From positions 1-64,000 of the forward strand of contig CBDCFC010000031.1 in assembly GCA_965215945.1 (NCBI GenBank): DNA of 64,000 nucleotides. The letters run 5' to 3'. This document shows, piece by piece, positions 1 to 10,063 of the stretch. The translations under genes and the position numbers were made by a program. The notes below the pieces were generated by a model that was not told the DNA's origin, did not search any database, and was given only the letters and a program-made list of their open reading frames with translations. How positions within the stretch are numbered: the first letter of the stretch is position 1; each line of letters starts with the position of its first letter. The DNA is from JAHEKD01 sp965215945. GTDB lineage: Bacteria; Pseudomonadota; Gammaproteobacteria; Arenicellales; JAHEKD01.

Positions 1-598
1 TATTGCGGCCATTACGGCCAAGCCGGTTGCAATAATCTTTATCTTCGCCATACATGAAAAATATCGGATCAAAACCGCCGATGTTTTCGATGGCCTGCTT
101 TTTGATTAACCAGCAAGCCGCATTTACGAACGACACTTTATAGACATCCTTTAATGAATTATTAATTGCATCCTCAATAAAATCTTCGCTGTTATTGCCG
201 ATATAGTATTTAAAGTTTTGATCCAGATTGGAATCTGATTCGGCAAAATGCACGGGGGAAATAATATCAATATCCGAATCTGAATATAAATCATCACACA
301 TCCTTAAGACGGCTTGTGAACTCAGGATAAGATCCTGGTTTACCAGCAATACGGCATCCGCGCCCATTTCCAATGCCCTGGACATACCGAAATTCATTGC
401 TTTAGCAAAACCCAGATTTTCCCGGCCTTTGTATACGGCAATATCATTGTATGCCGCCAATATAGCAAGCGTTGTGTCCGTAGATGCATTATCAACAACT
501 ATGATCTGGCTGGCGGGAATACTTTCCAATAGTGAATCCAGACAGCCGGTAATTAATTCGTCAGCCTGATAGGTCGCTATGACGGCAACGATTTTCAT
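1..598 (-). CDS. Glycosyltransferase family 2, 3' end beyond window
   Basis: Reading the minus strand from the ATG at 598 gives 199 codons open to the window edge, so the C-terminus is missing. The product starts MKIVAVIATYQADE and has the GT-A fold landmarks of family 2: IIVVDNASTD near residue 35, ENLGFAKAMN near 60, and LLVNQD near 90 as the probable metal/nucleotide-sugar aspartate site. GFDPIFFMYGEDKDYCNR near 180 is the typical acceptor-side motif of rhamnosyltransferase-like members. It is cytoplasmic or membrane-associated and probably adds a sugar to a surface polysaccharide. Together with two more transferases downstream on the same strand it suggests the end of an LPS or capsule gene cluster. 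Donor and acceptor cannot be told. Confidence 0.85.
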   Translation of the reverse strand, partial: MKIVAVIATYQADELITGCLDSLLESIPASQIIVVDNASTDTTLAILAAYNDIAVYKGRENLGFAKAMNFGMSRALEMGADAVLLVNQDLILSSQAVLRMCDDLYSDSDIDIISPVHFAESDSNLDQNFKYYIGNNSEDFIEDAINNSLKDVYKVSFVNAACWLIKKQAIENIGGFDPIFFMYGEDKDYCNRLGRNGRN

Positions 599-720
599 TA
601 AACAGCGCTCATAAAATCGAATTGTAAAAATTTTAATTTATTCATGGCATCACAAAGTTAAAGCAGATATTTCAAATGATGTACCGTGTTGATTTACCAG
701 GAATTTATACGATAGATGTG

Positions 721-1731
721 TTACCGGGAATATAGCTTTTTTACCATATTTCTACAAAACACAAACAAAATAATTCCCTTATGCAGGCCGAATATTTGAT
801 TAAACAAACGCACAATCGGATTTTTTTCTTCGGGCTTATAATTATCATCCAGATTTTTCATTCTTTTAACTAATTCTGCCCATGCCTTCGAATCACTCTG
901 GCAGACAACCCTGGCATCCTTGTAATAATACTGAATAAGCTTTCTTGCTCTTTCAGGAGTAAGCAAATTCTTCTCCCGCAAGATAGTTTCGACTTTATTC
1001 AGTATTTTCAGCCGCCACTGGGTTGAACGCAGCAGTGGATCCCCTTGCTGGGTTATTCTGCCCTTTGATTGATACTGAACGTAATATGTGCTTGGTATGT
1101 CCAGGCGCGAAAATGGAACACCATCAAAACATACTGTCCAAGCCCACATCCATTCTTGTGCTTTTTCAATAGATTTATCCCATTTTAGATGATCAATACT
1201 CGATTTTCGGTAAAGTGCTGCTGATGTCCAGGACGCTTTTCCTTCAAGCATATCGTCAATCCCTCTTGAGATATCTGGTGCGGGTTGCTCAATTTCTGAG
1301 ACTATCTTACCTTCTTCATTCAGATTTCGCACAATCCAGCCAGTTACAACAACTTCAGCATTATTTTTTCTAGCAAATTTTATCTCCTTTGTTAATGTGT
1401 CTTCAATTAACAAATCATCGGCATCAAGAAATTTTATAAAATCTCCACGCGCATGCATCAAACCATTGTTTCGTGCCATAGGTGCACCTGAGTTTTCTTG
1501 GTATATATATTGGATTGAATCGTTTTCAGACAACAAAAAAAAACCGTTTCCTCGATCTTCTAGATGCCAAGCACTATAAGATTCGAGTAATAGAGTTTTT
1601 GTATGGTCTTGAGAACCATCATCGACAATAATTACTTCAATCGAGATGCAAGTATTTTTCAGGCACGAGTTTATAGCATCTATTAGCTTGTTCGCTCGAT
1701 TAAATGTGGGAATAATTACACTGACATCCAT
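721..1731 (-). CDS. Glycosyltransferase family 2
   Basis: 336 residues, complete. The N-terminus has VSVIIPTFNRANKL, then VIIVDDGSQD near residue 35, NSGAPMARNNG near 80 and FIKFLDADD near 97, the DxD-type metal site of GT2 enzymes. The C-terminal 130 residues are basic and helical and end in a short hydrophobic stretch (GIILFVFCRNM) that may anchor it to the inner membrane. It probably transfers a sugar during O-antigen or exopolysaccharide assembly. It lies between two other transferases on the same strand, with gaps of about 120-130 bases that are AT-rich and hold no clear terminator. Specificity is unknown. Confidence 0.85.
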   Translation of the reverse strand: MDVSVIIPTFNRANKLIDAINSCLKNTCISIEVIIVDDGSQDHTKTLLLESYSAWHLEDRGNGFFLLSENDSIQYIYQENSGAPMARNNGLMHARGDFIKFLDADDLLIEDTLTKEIKFARKNNAEVVVTGWIVRNLNEEGKIVSEIEQPAPDISRGIDDMLEGKASWTSAALYRKSSIDHLKWDKSIEKAQEWMWAWTVCFDGVPFSRLDIPSTYYVQYQSKGRITQQGDPLLRSTQWRLKILNKVETILREKNLLTPERARKLIQYYYKDARVVCQSDSKAWAELVKRMKNLDDNYKPEEKNPIVRLFNQIFGLHKGIILFVFCRNMVKKLYSR

Positions 1732-1860
1732 TCGATAATCTTTTCTAAATAAAATACAAATGAAAAAACAAACTAACTTTAGTAATTTTCTTGAACCAGA
1801 TAACCATTCAATTCTTCTACATATTGATTAATAAATCCTTCCCCCGGATTCTATTTCAAT

Positions 1861-3048
1861 TCAAGTTATTTCTGCGTGTTTTCTCACTACTTTCAAAAAA
1901 AGATTACAATCCACGATAGAATCGCCATTTTCATCCTCATAATCAGCACTATAAGCAAAATAGCATCCCTCTAGAATCTCAGTGATTGCATAATAAAATG
2001 GCAAAAAACAATCTCTTGGAAAAATCTCTATTACAATCGGTTTATAAGAAAACAACAAATTTGTCAAACCAGCTCCATGCGTTGCGATAATTACCTTAGC
2101 ATTACAAAAAATTCTGATTTGCTCGTCTAGTGAGAGCATGCTTAATATAATTACTTTGAATCCAATTTTTTCTAATTTAGAACCAATTTCAGCTTCATTG
2201 TTTATCCTTTTCTTATTACTGTCAGCTCTGCTAATGAATACCTTCTCATAAAAGCCTTTATCCTTAGCACTTAAATTCATCAACATCCTATCTCTCAACC
2301 AAAACAAACTAGATGCTGAAGGGGGCATGTATGGAATTTCGGGTTTATGGTAGGTTGGCACTATTAGTTCTTTGACCTGCAAATGCTCATACTGATATGT
2401 TTTATAGTCATTTGAATAATAACCAAGTAATTCCAATGATCTTATTTGCCAACTTCCCATTCCATTGGGCAAAATCAAAAACTCACTGTTCAGCGAATAC
2501 TGCTCAAATATTTGTAGTTGAACTAGGCAATCAGTAAACCAATGATAATAGTTAAACGCATATGGACTGTTAATAGAAAAGAATGTCCCATCTTTTTTTA
2601 CAGCAGGATAGAAACTTTTCGCTAATATAGAAAAAGGCTGGAGTGATTTCTGACTACTAAGCATGGTAGCCTTAGAACCTCCAGTATGCTCAGTGATTAT
2701 TTTTCTGTATTGAGTTAACGTAGTAGCCCTGGGAGATACTAATCTGGCATTTGCAAACAAATAAACATCAATTCGGGGAAACTTGACTTCGATAGTGAAC
2801 TTTTTCGTTTCCGGTTTTGAATTCGAAACAAATTCCACTTCCGGCAAAAGCACTGATTCTCCACCTGCAAATGAAAACAATTTACTAGCTGTACTACATT
2901 CTGAAATTTTTCCTCTGTCAATCGTAACAAAGTGTCCAATAATTATTTTCAACCAATGTCTAGCTCGAAATACCTTTTTAAGGAAAGTGATTAGATATTG
3001 CATATAGATTGATTTTAATATAATACTCACATCATGCTTCCGGAACAT
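1861..3048 (-). CDS. Glycosyltransferase family 61 (DUF563) protein
   Basis: The C-terminal half carries the DUF563/GT61 signature: YYHWFTDCLVQL in the middle, then KVFISRADSNKKRINNE, and ATHGAGLTNLLF followed by VIEIFP near the end. Bacterial members act in capsule or exopolysaccharide synthesis. The reading frame is open further upstream into yggX, but initiation there is unlikely. Candidate starts are ATG at 3048, GTG at 3030 just after the yggX stop, and ATG at 3003. I chose 3048 because AAAGGG precedes it, but the call is weak. The overlap with yggX suggests translational coupling, which is odd for a polysaccharide gene next to housekeeping genes and marks the edge of the surface-sugar cluster. 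Confidence 0.75.
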   Translation of the reverse strand: MFRKHDVSIILKSIYMQYLITFLKKVFRARHWLKIIIGHFVTIDRGKISECSTASKLFSFAGGESVLLPEVEFVSNSKPETKKFTIEVKFPRIDVYLFANARLVSPRATTLTQYRKIITEHTGGSKATMLSSQKSLQPFSILAKSFYPAVKKDGTFFSINSPYAFNYYHWFTDCLVQLQIFEQYSLNSEFLILPNGMGSWQIRSLELLGYYSNDYKTYQYEHLQVKELIVPTYHKPEIPYMPPSASSLFWLRDRMLMNLSAKDKGFYEKVFISRADSNKKRINNEAEIGSKLEKIGFKVIILSMLSLDEQIRIFCNAKVIIATHGAGLTNLLFSYKPIVIEIFPRDCFLPFYYAITEILEGCYFAYSADYEDENGDSIVDCNLFLKVVRKHAEIT

Positions 3049-3301
3049 AACCCTTTGGAGTTTCAGCACCTTCACCAAAGAAATAAGCTTCCATTTGTTC
3101 ACTGATGTATTCACGGGTTTTAGGATCAAGTGGATTAAGTTGCTTTTCATTAATCAACATGGTCTGGTGTTTCAGCCAATCCTGCCAGGCTTGTTTTGAA
3201 ACATTGTCAAACACTCGTTGGCCCAACTCACCCGGCCATGGGTTGCCATCGAGACCTTCCAGTTCTTGGTTCAATTTGACACACAATACAGTTCGACTCA
3301 T
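3032..3301 (-). CDS. yggX: Fe(II)-trafficking / oxidative damage protection protein YggX
   Basis: 89 residues, the normal size for the family. It begins MSRTVLCVKLNQELEGLD with the single conserved N-terminal Cys, followed by PWPGELGQRVFDNVSKQAW and a C-terminal MEAYFFGEG, all hallmarks of YggX. In enterobacteria YggX protects iron-sulfur clusters and limits Fenton damage. It starts 4 bases after the mutY stop and so is co-transcribed with mutY, the classic gammaproteobacterial arrangement. MutY itself has a 4Fe-4S cluster, which fits the pairing. Confidence 0.96.
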   Translation of the reverse strand: MSRTVLCVKLNQELEGLDGNPWPGELGQRVFDNVSKQAWQDWLKHQTMLINEKQLNPLDPKTREYISEQMEAYFFGEGAETPKGYVPEA

Positions 3302-3305
3302 TGAA

Positions 3306-4352
3306 TTATTCCAGTTGACTGATCAGTGATTTTACCGGTTTTGGCAACCCAAGTTGATCTATTTGCGATAACTCAAACCAGGATAGATTGTCTTCTTTGA
3401 GTGTTGTTGTTTTATTAGCTTCAATGACTTGGGGATAAATGTTCAAATGATAATGACTGAAACTGTGTTTAAAAACATCGAATTTGTTTTTCAATATTCC
3501 GTTGATGCCTATTGTTTCCCGGCAATGTGTGCTGATATCCTTATTAGCTTCACACTCCGGCAAACTCCACAACCCTCCCCAAATGCCGGATGGCGGTCTT
3601 TTCTCTAGCAGAATCTGGTTACTCTTATTTAGAATCAAAAGCATAGTTATTTCCCGAGTGGGCAGCGCTTTTTTTACTTTTCTTGTCGGCAACTCATTTT
3701 CAATTCCGATTTTATGTGCCAAGCAGCCACCCTGTAATGGGCATTCACTGCATAAAGGGTTTTTGCGCACACAAACCGTAGCGCCTAAATCCATAATTGC
3801 CTGGGTGTAGTCAGCGATACGTTTGTTTGGTGTATTTTGCTCAGCAATTTGCCAGAGCCATTTTTCAATATCACGTTGGCCTGGATAACCTTCGATAGCA
3901 TAAACACGGCTCAATACCCGTTTCACATTACCATCGAGTATGGGAAAACGCTGATGGCCTGAAAACGCTAAAATAGCTCCGGCGGTTGAACGGCCTATCC
4001 CTGGCAATGCCACAACATCCTCGAAATCGACGGGAAACTTTCCGTCATGTTTCTCGACCATGATCTGCGCTGCTTTATGCAAATTACGGGCCCTGGCGTA
4101 ATAACCCAAACCACTCCATAAACTTAAGACTTCATCAATATCAGCACTTGCTAGCGACTTAATAGTGGGAAACGTTTTAATGAATCGCTCAAAATAAGGA
4201 ATCACAGTGGTAACCTGAGTCTGTTGCAACATGATTTCTGAAACCCAGATCAAATAGGCATCTTTCGAATCCTGCCAGGGTAAATCCTTGCGACCATAGC
4301 ATTCAAACCACGGCAATAGTTTACTGGCTATTTTTGAGTTTTCACCCGCCAT
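3306..4352 (-). CDS. mutY: Adenine DNA glycosylase MutY
   Basis: 348 residues. Removes adenine mispaired with 8-oxoguanine in base excision repair. Visible: the catalytic Glu in SEIMLQQTQV, the helix-hairpin-helix LPGIGRSTAGAIL followed by the catalytic Asp in ILDGNVKRV, and the cluster cysteines CVRKNPLCSECPLQGGC (C-x6-C-x2-C-x5-C) near residue 200. The C-terminal third is the NUDIX-like 8-oxoG recognition domain with GIWGGLWSLPE. Length matches E. coli MutY. It is followed directly by yggX. The start is the ATG at 4352, divergent from yejA. Confidence 0.97.
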   Translation of the reverse strand: MAGENSKIASKLLPWFECYGRKDLPWQDSKDAYLIWVSEIMLQQTQVTTVIPYFERFIKTFPTIKSLASADIDEVLSLWSGLGYYARARNLHKAAQIMVEKHDGKFPVDFEDVVALPGIGRSTAGAILAFSGHQRFPILDGNVKRVLSRVYAIEGYPGQRDIEKWLWQIAEQNTPNKRIADYTQAIMDLGATVCVRKNPLCSECPLQGGCLAHKIGIENELPTRKVKKALPTREITMLLILNKSNQILLEKRPPSGIWGGLWSLPECEANKDISTHCRETIGINGILKNKFDVFKHSFSHYHLNIYPQVIEANKTTTLKEDNLSWFELSQIDQLGLPKPVKSLISQLE

Positions 4353-4453
4353 TCAAGTCCTTAAAGCTATTCTGTTGTATATTTGGCGTATGTATTTTAA
4401 TCGAAATTAAATTTTGGTTAGAATTTCCTGGATTAACTAAGAAATACTTAAAT

Positions 4454-6250
4454 ATGATTTTTAAATTCCTTATTGGGTTGGTCCTGAGCATGAATACAGT
4501 TAGCACGATTCATGCTCAAGAAACAGAACAAAATATTATAAAGGCGACCGCCTTGGCTGAGTTTGGTGAGCCGGCTTTACCTGAAGGTTTTGAGTATTTA
4601 CCGTATGTAAACCCGGATGTGCCCAAGGGTGGCAAAATCGTACTGAGTGACTTTGGTACATTCGATACACTTAATCCTTATGTGCTTAAAGGGCAATGGC
4701 CATCCAGTATTGGACATGCTTCTTGCGGTTTAATGTCGGGTTCCAATGATGAACTAACCAGTGTTTATGGCGAAACGGCAGAATCAGTTGAATACCCGGA
4801 GGATAAATCCTGGATTATTTTTAACTTAAGAAAAGAAGCCCAGTACCATGATGGTTCACCCGTGGTAGCCGATGATTTTGCCTTTGCACTGGAAACCATC
4901 AAAGAACACGGCCGACCATTTTTGCAGGCTTTTTACGAGGACATTGAACGTGCCGAAGCTATAAACGATCATCAAGTTAAATATTATTTCAAAACCAAAA
5001 ATAATATGAAACCGGTGATGTTGGCTGCTGGCTCAAGCCCCTTGTCGCGTAAATATTGGCAGGACAAAGACATCACGCAATCTACACTTGAACCGCCATT
5101 AAGCTGTGGGCCTTATAAAATCAGCAAAGTGGATCCAGGAAGATCAATCACTTATACCAGGGTTGATGACTGGTGGGGGCAAGATTTACCAATTAACCGA
5201 GGATTAAATAATTTTGATGAAATACGCTATGACTATTATTTAGACCTAACTGTTCAATTTGAAGCCTTTAAAGCTAAAAGCATTGATTTTTGGACAGAAA
5301 GCAGCGCCAAACGCTGGGCCACCGAGTATGACATTCCTGCTGTTAAGAACGGTCAAATGATCAAGGTTGAACTCCCTAACGAAACACCACGGGGACTGGG
5401 CGGTTATTTTATTAATTTAAGAAAAGATAAATTCAAAGACGTTAATGTGCGCAAAGCGCTGCTCTACCTATATGATTTCGAGGCAATCCAGCGCACCTTA
5501 CTCTATGGTTACTACAAACGCATTGAAAGTTTTTTCCCCAATTCGGATTTTGGCGTCAGCGGTCCACCGAGTGAACTGGAGCTGGCCATTCTTGAACCGT
5601 ATAAGGATAAACTTAACCCGCTAGTCTTAACTGAAGATTTCAAAGCCCCCGTTACAGACGGTAGTGGACGCGACCGCAAAAACAAACGTGAAGCTATCAA
5701 GCTTTTTAAGCAGGCTGGCTGGAATCTTAAACAGGGTAGGCTGGTTAATGATAAAGGTGAACAATTTCAGCTCGAAATCATGACCGCCTGGCCGGAGACA
5801 CAAAGATTATCACTCCCTTATATAGAAAATCTAAAAAGCGTCGGTATCGATGCTTCAATAAGGCTGGTTGATACCTCTCAATGGCGGGTTCGAATCGACG
5901 ATCTGGATTTTGACATGTACAGTGCACGGCAAAATTTTTTTCCACCTCCCGGCCCGGAGTTACGCTCTTATTTCGGTTGCGCAGCAGCAGAAATTCGTGG
6001 CTCAGCTAACTCAATGGGCATTTGTGACCCAGTCATTGATGAGATAATAGAACAGATTATTAATGCCAAGGATCTCGAAACCCTTAAGGCGACCAATCGC
6101 GCCCTGGACCGGGTTTTGCTGCAAGGTTATTACGCGATACCACTTTATTACAACGATCAGACCTGGATTGCTTATTGGGATAAATTCGGCAAACCGGATC
6201 GCAAACCTAAATATTCAGTTGGTTTTCCCGGTAGTTGGTGGATGCAATAA
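4454..6250 (+). CDS. yejA: ABC transporter substrate-binding protein YejA
   Basis: Periplasmic peptide-binding protein of the SBP family 5 (DppA/OppA type). From the ATG at 4454 it is about 598 residues, close to E. coli YejA. The frame is open upstream to 4334, but only this start gives a signal peptide (MIFKFLIGLVLSMNTVST, cut after HAQ). The mature part has LPYVNPDVPKGGKIVLSDFG and WIIFNLRKEAQYHDGSPVVADDF, typical of the YejA branch. It heads a yejABEF operon; in E. coli this system imports microcin C and oligopeptides. The intergenic space to the divergent mutY is about 100 bases and should hold its promoter. Confidence 0.95.
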   Translation: MIFKFLIGLVLSMNTVSTIHAQETEQNIIKATALAEFGEPALPEGFEYLPYVNPDVPKGGKIVLSDFGTFDTLNPYVLKGQWPSSIGHASCGLMSGSNDELTSVYGETAESVEYPEDKSWIIFNLRKEAQYHDGSPVVADDFAFALETIKEHGRPFLQAFYEDIERAEAINDHQVKYYFKTKNNMKPVMLAAGSSPLSRKYWQDKDITQSTLEPPLSCGPYKISKVDPGRSITYTRVDDWWGQDLPINRGLNNFDEIRYDYYLDLTVQFEAFKAKSIDFWTESSAKRWATEYDIPAVKNGQMIKVELPNETPRGLGGYFINLRKDKFKDVNVRKALLYLYDFEAIQRTLLYGYYKRIESFFPNSDFGVSGPPSELELAILEPYKDKLNPLVLTEDFKAPVTDGSGRDRKNKREAIKLFKQAGWNLKQGRLVNDKGEQFQLEIMTAWPETQRLSLPYIENLKSVGIDASIRLVDTSQWRVRIDDLDFDMYSARQNFFPPPGPELRSYFGCAAAEIRGSANSMGICDPVIDEIIEQIINAKDLETLKATNRALDRVLLQGYYAIPLYYNDQTWIAYWDKFGKPDRKPKYSVGFPGSWWMQ

Positions 6251-6290
6251 TAATCATTGTTTGCCTTGATCAATTCGGGGTATAAATAGC

Positions 6291-7388
6291 ATGTTTGCCT
6301 ACATCATCAGACGGTTATTGTTGGTCATCCCAACCCTGTTCGGGATCATGCTGATCAATTTTGTGATTATTCAGTTTGCCCCTGGCGGCCCGGTTGAACA
6401 GGTCATCGCCGAACTTCAGGGTCAGGCGGTTTCGGCGACAGCAAATATATCCGGCAGCGCTGGCGACTTTCAGGGCAGCCAGGCCTCAAGTGGCGAAGGC
6501 GTTAATAAATATCGCGGTGCCCAGGGCCTGCGCCCGGATATCATCGAAAAAATCGAAAAGCAATTCGGTTTCGACAAGCCTGCGCATGAACGATTCTGGA
6601 TCATGCTTAAAAATTATCTGCGTTTTGATTTTGGCGAAAGTTATTTTCGCGACGCCACGGTGATCGAATTAATAATTGAAAAAATGCCGGTTTCAATTTC
6701 ACTGGGTTTGTGGACCACGCTGATCGTTTATCTGGTTTCCATTCCACTAGGCATCCGCAAGGCCGTACACGATGGTTCAAAATTCGATGTCTGGACTAGC
6801 ACCGCTATTATTGTCGGCAATGCCATTCCCAGTTTTTTGTTCGCTATATTACTGATTGTGCTTTTTTCCGGTGGCCGCTATTTTGATATCTTTCCGCTGC
6901 GGAGTTTGTTTTCCCCCGGTTGGGAGAATTTCTCAACCGGCGAAAAAATTCTCGACTATTTCTGGCATTTAGTTTTACCGGTAACCGCACTGGTTATTGG
7001 CGCTTTTGCCAGTTTAACCATGCTGACTAAAAACTCTTTTCTTGAACAGATCAAACAACAATATGTCATCACTGCCAGAGCCAAAGGCCTGACCCAAAAA
7101 CAAGTTCTTTATGGCCATGTCTTCCGCAATGCCATGTTAATTGTTATCGCCGGATTTCCTGCCGCCTTTATCGGTATATTTTTTACCGGCTCGTTATTAA
7201 TCGAGGTTATTTTTTCTTTGGATGGGCTTGGGTTGTTGGGCTACGAGTCGGCGATTAATCGTGATTATCCGGTTGTATTTGCAGTACTGTTCATTTTCAC
7301 CCTGCTGAGTTTGCTCATGCAGATTGTCAGAGACATTACCTATCATCTAATCGATCCGCGCATCGATTTCGAGGCCCGTGATGTTTAA
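6291..7388 (+). CDS. yejB: Peptide ABC transporter permease YejB
   Basis: 365 residues, inner-membrane permease of the DppB/OppB type. It starts with MFAYIIRRLLLVIPTLFGI, the first membrane helix. The region from residue 45 to 90 is the extra periplasmic segment of YejB with PGGPVEQVIAELQG. The EAA-type loop is in ITARAKGLTQKQVLYGHVFRNAM. The start lies 40 bases after yejA, and the 3' end overlaps yejE by 8 bases, so it is part of the operon. Confidence 0.95.
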   Translation: MFAYIIRRLLLVIPTLFGIMLINFVIIQFAPGGPVEQVIAELQGQAVSATANISGSAGDFQGSQASSGEGVNKYRGAQGLRPDIIEKIEKQFGFDKPAHERFWIMLKNYLRFDFGESYFRDATVIELIIEKMPVSISLGLWTTLIVYLVSIPLGIRKAVHDGSKFDVWTSTAIIVGNAIPSFLFAILLIVLFSGGRYFDIFPLRSLFSPGWENFSTGEKILDYFWHLVLPVTALVIGAFASLTMLTKNSFLEQIKQQYVITARAKGLTQKQVLYGHVFRNAMLIVIAGFPAAFIGIFFTGSLLIEVIFSLDGLGLLGYESAINRDYPVVFAVLFIFTLLSLLMQIVRDITYHLIDPRIDFEARDV

Positions 7389-8415
7389 ACTGACACCGTT
7401 AACGCAAAGGCGCTGGAATAATTTCAAGGCGAACAAACGCGGCTGGTGGTCACTATGGATTTTTGTGATTATGTTCGTGGTTTGCCTGCTGGGAGATTTT
7501 ATCGCCAACGACAAACCCTTGCTAATTAAATTCAAAGGCCAGTTTTATACTCCTATTTTCAAATATTATCCCGAAACTGAATTCGGCGGCGATTTTGATG
7601 TGGCCGCCGATTACACCGATCCCTACATCCAGGAATTAATCAACGAACAAGGCTGGATGATCTGGCCGCCAATTCGTTACTCTTACAATACTATTGATTA
7701 TGATCTGGATGTTCCAGCGCCGGCGCCGCCCTCAGCAAAACATTGGCTAGGCACCGATGACCAGGCTCGTGATGTTGTTGCCAGAATAATTTATGGTCTG
7801 CGCATATCAATTTTATTCGGGCTTTGTCTAACTATAGTCAGCTCGATTATCGGCATCACGGCCGGTGGTATACAAGGTTATTTTGGCGGCAGGTTGGATT
7901 TGATCGCACAACGATTTATCGAAACATGGGAAGGCTTGCCGGTTCTATACTTGTTAATCATCATGTCCAGTATTATCGCTCCCGGATTTTTCTCACTGTT
8001 GGGAATAATGCTGCTGTTTGCCTGGACGGGTTTGGTCGCCGTTGTTAGAGCGGAATTTTTAAAAGCGCGTAATTATGACTACATACGTGCCGCCAAGGCA
8101 CTAGGCGTCAAGGACTTCACTATTATGTGGCGCCATACGCTACCCAATGCAATGGTCGCCATTTTGACTTTCATGCCCTTTATTCTGACCGGAGCGATTA
8201 CATCATTAACCAGCCTTGATTTTCTCGGCCTGGGATTACCCGCCGGTTCGCCATCATTAGGTGAAATGTTAAATCAGGGAAAGAATAATTTGAATTCTCC
8301 CTGGCTTGGGTTCTCAGCATTTTTCACTTTGGCTATTCTTTTAAGTTTGCTGGTGTTTATTGGTGAGGCGGTCAGGGATGCCTTTGATCCGCACAAATCA
8401 GGAGTGCGAGGATGA
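7381..8415 (+). CDS. yejE: Peptide ABC transporter permease YejE
   Basis: 344 residues from the ATG at 7381; a GTG three bases upstream is less likely because MFKLTPLTQRRW matches the family N-terminus. RRW..FKANKRGWWSLWIF starts the first helix, KHWLGTDDQARDVVARIIYG is the DppC-type permease motif, and DYIRAAKALGVKDF is the EAA loop that docks on the ATPase. The C-terminus has LGLPAGSPSLGEML and GEAVRDAFDPHK. It overlaps yejB by 8 bases and yejF by 4, so the permeases and the ATPase are translationally coupled. Confidence 0.95.
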   Translation: MFKLTPLTQRRWNNFKANKRGWWSLWIFVIMFVVCLLGDFIANDKPLLIKFKGQFYTPIFKYYPETEFGGDFDVAADYTDPYIQELINEQGWMIWPPIRYSYNTIDYDLDVPAPAPPSAKHWLGTDDQARDVVARIIYGLRISILFGLCLTIVSSIIGITAGGIQGYFGGRLDLIAQRFIETWEGLPVLYLLIIMSSIIAPGFFSLLGIMLLFAWTGLVAVVRAEFLKARNYDYIRAAKALGVKDFTIMWRHTLPNAMVAILTFMPFILTGAITSLTSLDFLGLGLPAGSPSLGEMLNQGKNNLNSPWLGFSAFFTLAILLSLLVFIGEAVRDAFDPHKSGVRG

Positions 8416-10030
8416 CCAACGACCGAAACTCGCCGGTGTTACAAGTTAAAAATCTGTCGGTAGATTTCCATACCTCAAAGCAAGTGGTGCACGCTGTCAA
8501 GAATATCAGTTTTGATGTGTTTAAGGCCGAAACATTAGCCATTGTCGGTGAGTCGGGTTCAGGCAAATCGGTGAGTGCCATGTCGATCATGAAGCTGCTG
8601 CCCTATCCTTATGCTTCTCATCCAAGTGGAGAGATTTTCTACCAGGACAAGGATTTATTGACCTTGCCGGACAAAGAGTTGCGCCGTATCCGTGGTGATG
8701 ACATTGCCATGATTTTTCAGGAACCGCTAACGGCCTTGAATCCACTTCACACTATTGAGAAACAAATTAATGAGGTACTGATTCTGCATCAATCGATGAA
8801 TAAAACACAGGCGCAAAAACGGGTGCTGGAACTGCTTGATCAGGTCGGTATCAAGGAACCGCACAAACGGCTTGAACATTTTCCGCATCAGTTGTCGGGC
8901 GGACAGCGTCAGCGGGTGATGATTGCCATGGCACTGGCTAATGAACCTGAAATCCTTATTGCCGATGAACCCACTACGGCACTTGATGTCACCATTCAGC
9001 GACAGATTCTGGATTTGATCGGTGATTTGCAAAAGCAGCATGGTTTGAGTGTGATATTAATCAGCCATGACCTAAACATCGTTAAACATGTTTCAGATCG
9101 GGTGGCGGTCATGAAAGAAGGCGAAATCGTTGAGCAAGGCACCACTGCCGACATTTATGCCAATCCCAAGCATCCTTATACACAAAAATTAATCAATGCC
9201 GAGCCGTTTGGTTCGCCGCAACCCATTGCACCGGATGCTGAGGAAATATTATCAGGTAAGGACATAAAGGTCTGGTTCCCGATTAAACAGGGTATTTTCA
9301 AACGAACCGTTAACCACATCAAAGCCGTAAATGATGTCGATCTGACCATCTGTGAAGCCGAAACAATTGGTATTGTCGGGGAATCAGGTTCCGGCAAAAC
9401 CACCCTGGCATTGGCTTTATTACGCTTGTATAAACCCGAGGGTCAAATTGTATTTCTGGGAGAAGATATTTCCGAGTCAAGAGGCAGCGATTTGAGGGAT
9501 TTGCGCCAGAATATGCAAATCGTATTTCAAGATCCGTTCGGCAGCCTAAGCCCGCGCATGTCGGTGCAACATATTATTGAAGAAGGTTTGGTGGCCCATG
9601 ATCTGTGCCCTGATGATCATGAAAGAGAACAGCGAGTTATCGAGGCCTTGCAGGAAGTTGGGCTTGATCCAGACGCACGCCATCGTTACCCACACGAGTT
9701 CTCCGGTGGCCAGCGGCAACGTATTTGTATTGCCCGGGCCTTGATTCTGAAACCAAAATTAATCGTGCTTGACGAACCCACTTCAGCCTTGGACCGGACC
9801 GTTCAATCGCAGGTTATCGATTTGTTACGTGAGTTACAGCAAAAATACAAATTGCTTACATCTTTATCAGTCACGACTTGAAAGTTGTCAGGGCGGTCAG
9901 CCATAAAATACTGGTATTAAAAAACGGTGAAGTTGTTGAACAAGGCAACAGCGATGAAATATTCAATCAGCCAAAGCAGCCTTATACTCGAACACTGTTG
10001 CATGCCGCTTACGACCTTAAAACAGCATAA
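8412..10030 (+). CDS. yejF: Peptide ABC transporter double ATPase YejF (one frame break)
   Basis: Fused two-domain ATPase of the peptide importer. Domain 1 has Walker A GESGSGKS, signature LSGGQRQRVM and Walker B LIADEPTTALD. Domain 2 has GESGSGKTT, FSGGQRQRI and VLDEPTSALD. The frame stops at 9881, but the missing C-terminus (SHDLKVVRAVSHK ... EVVEQGNSD) continues in the next frame to 10030. A one-base loss near 9853 (TTGCT where TTGGCT would restore the frame) explains it. With the joined frame the length is about 539 residues, as in E. coli. The break is probably a sequence error, because nothing else in the gene looks decayed. Confidence 0.9.
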
Positions 10031-10063
10031 GGTTGCAGGTTGGTTTATTATTAACGCCAAACC

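Noticed and set aside
228..569. Plus-strand gene opposite the first glycosyltransferase
   Set aside because: It is the antisense of a clear GT2 coding region and its translation shows no family features.
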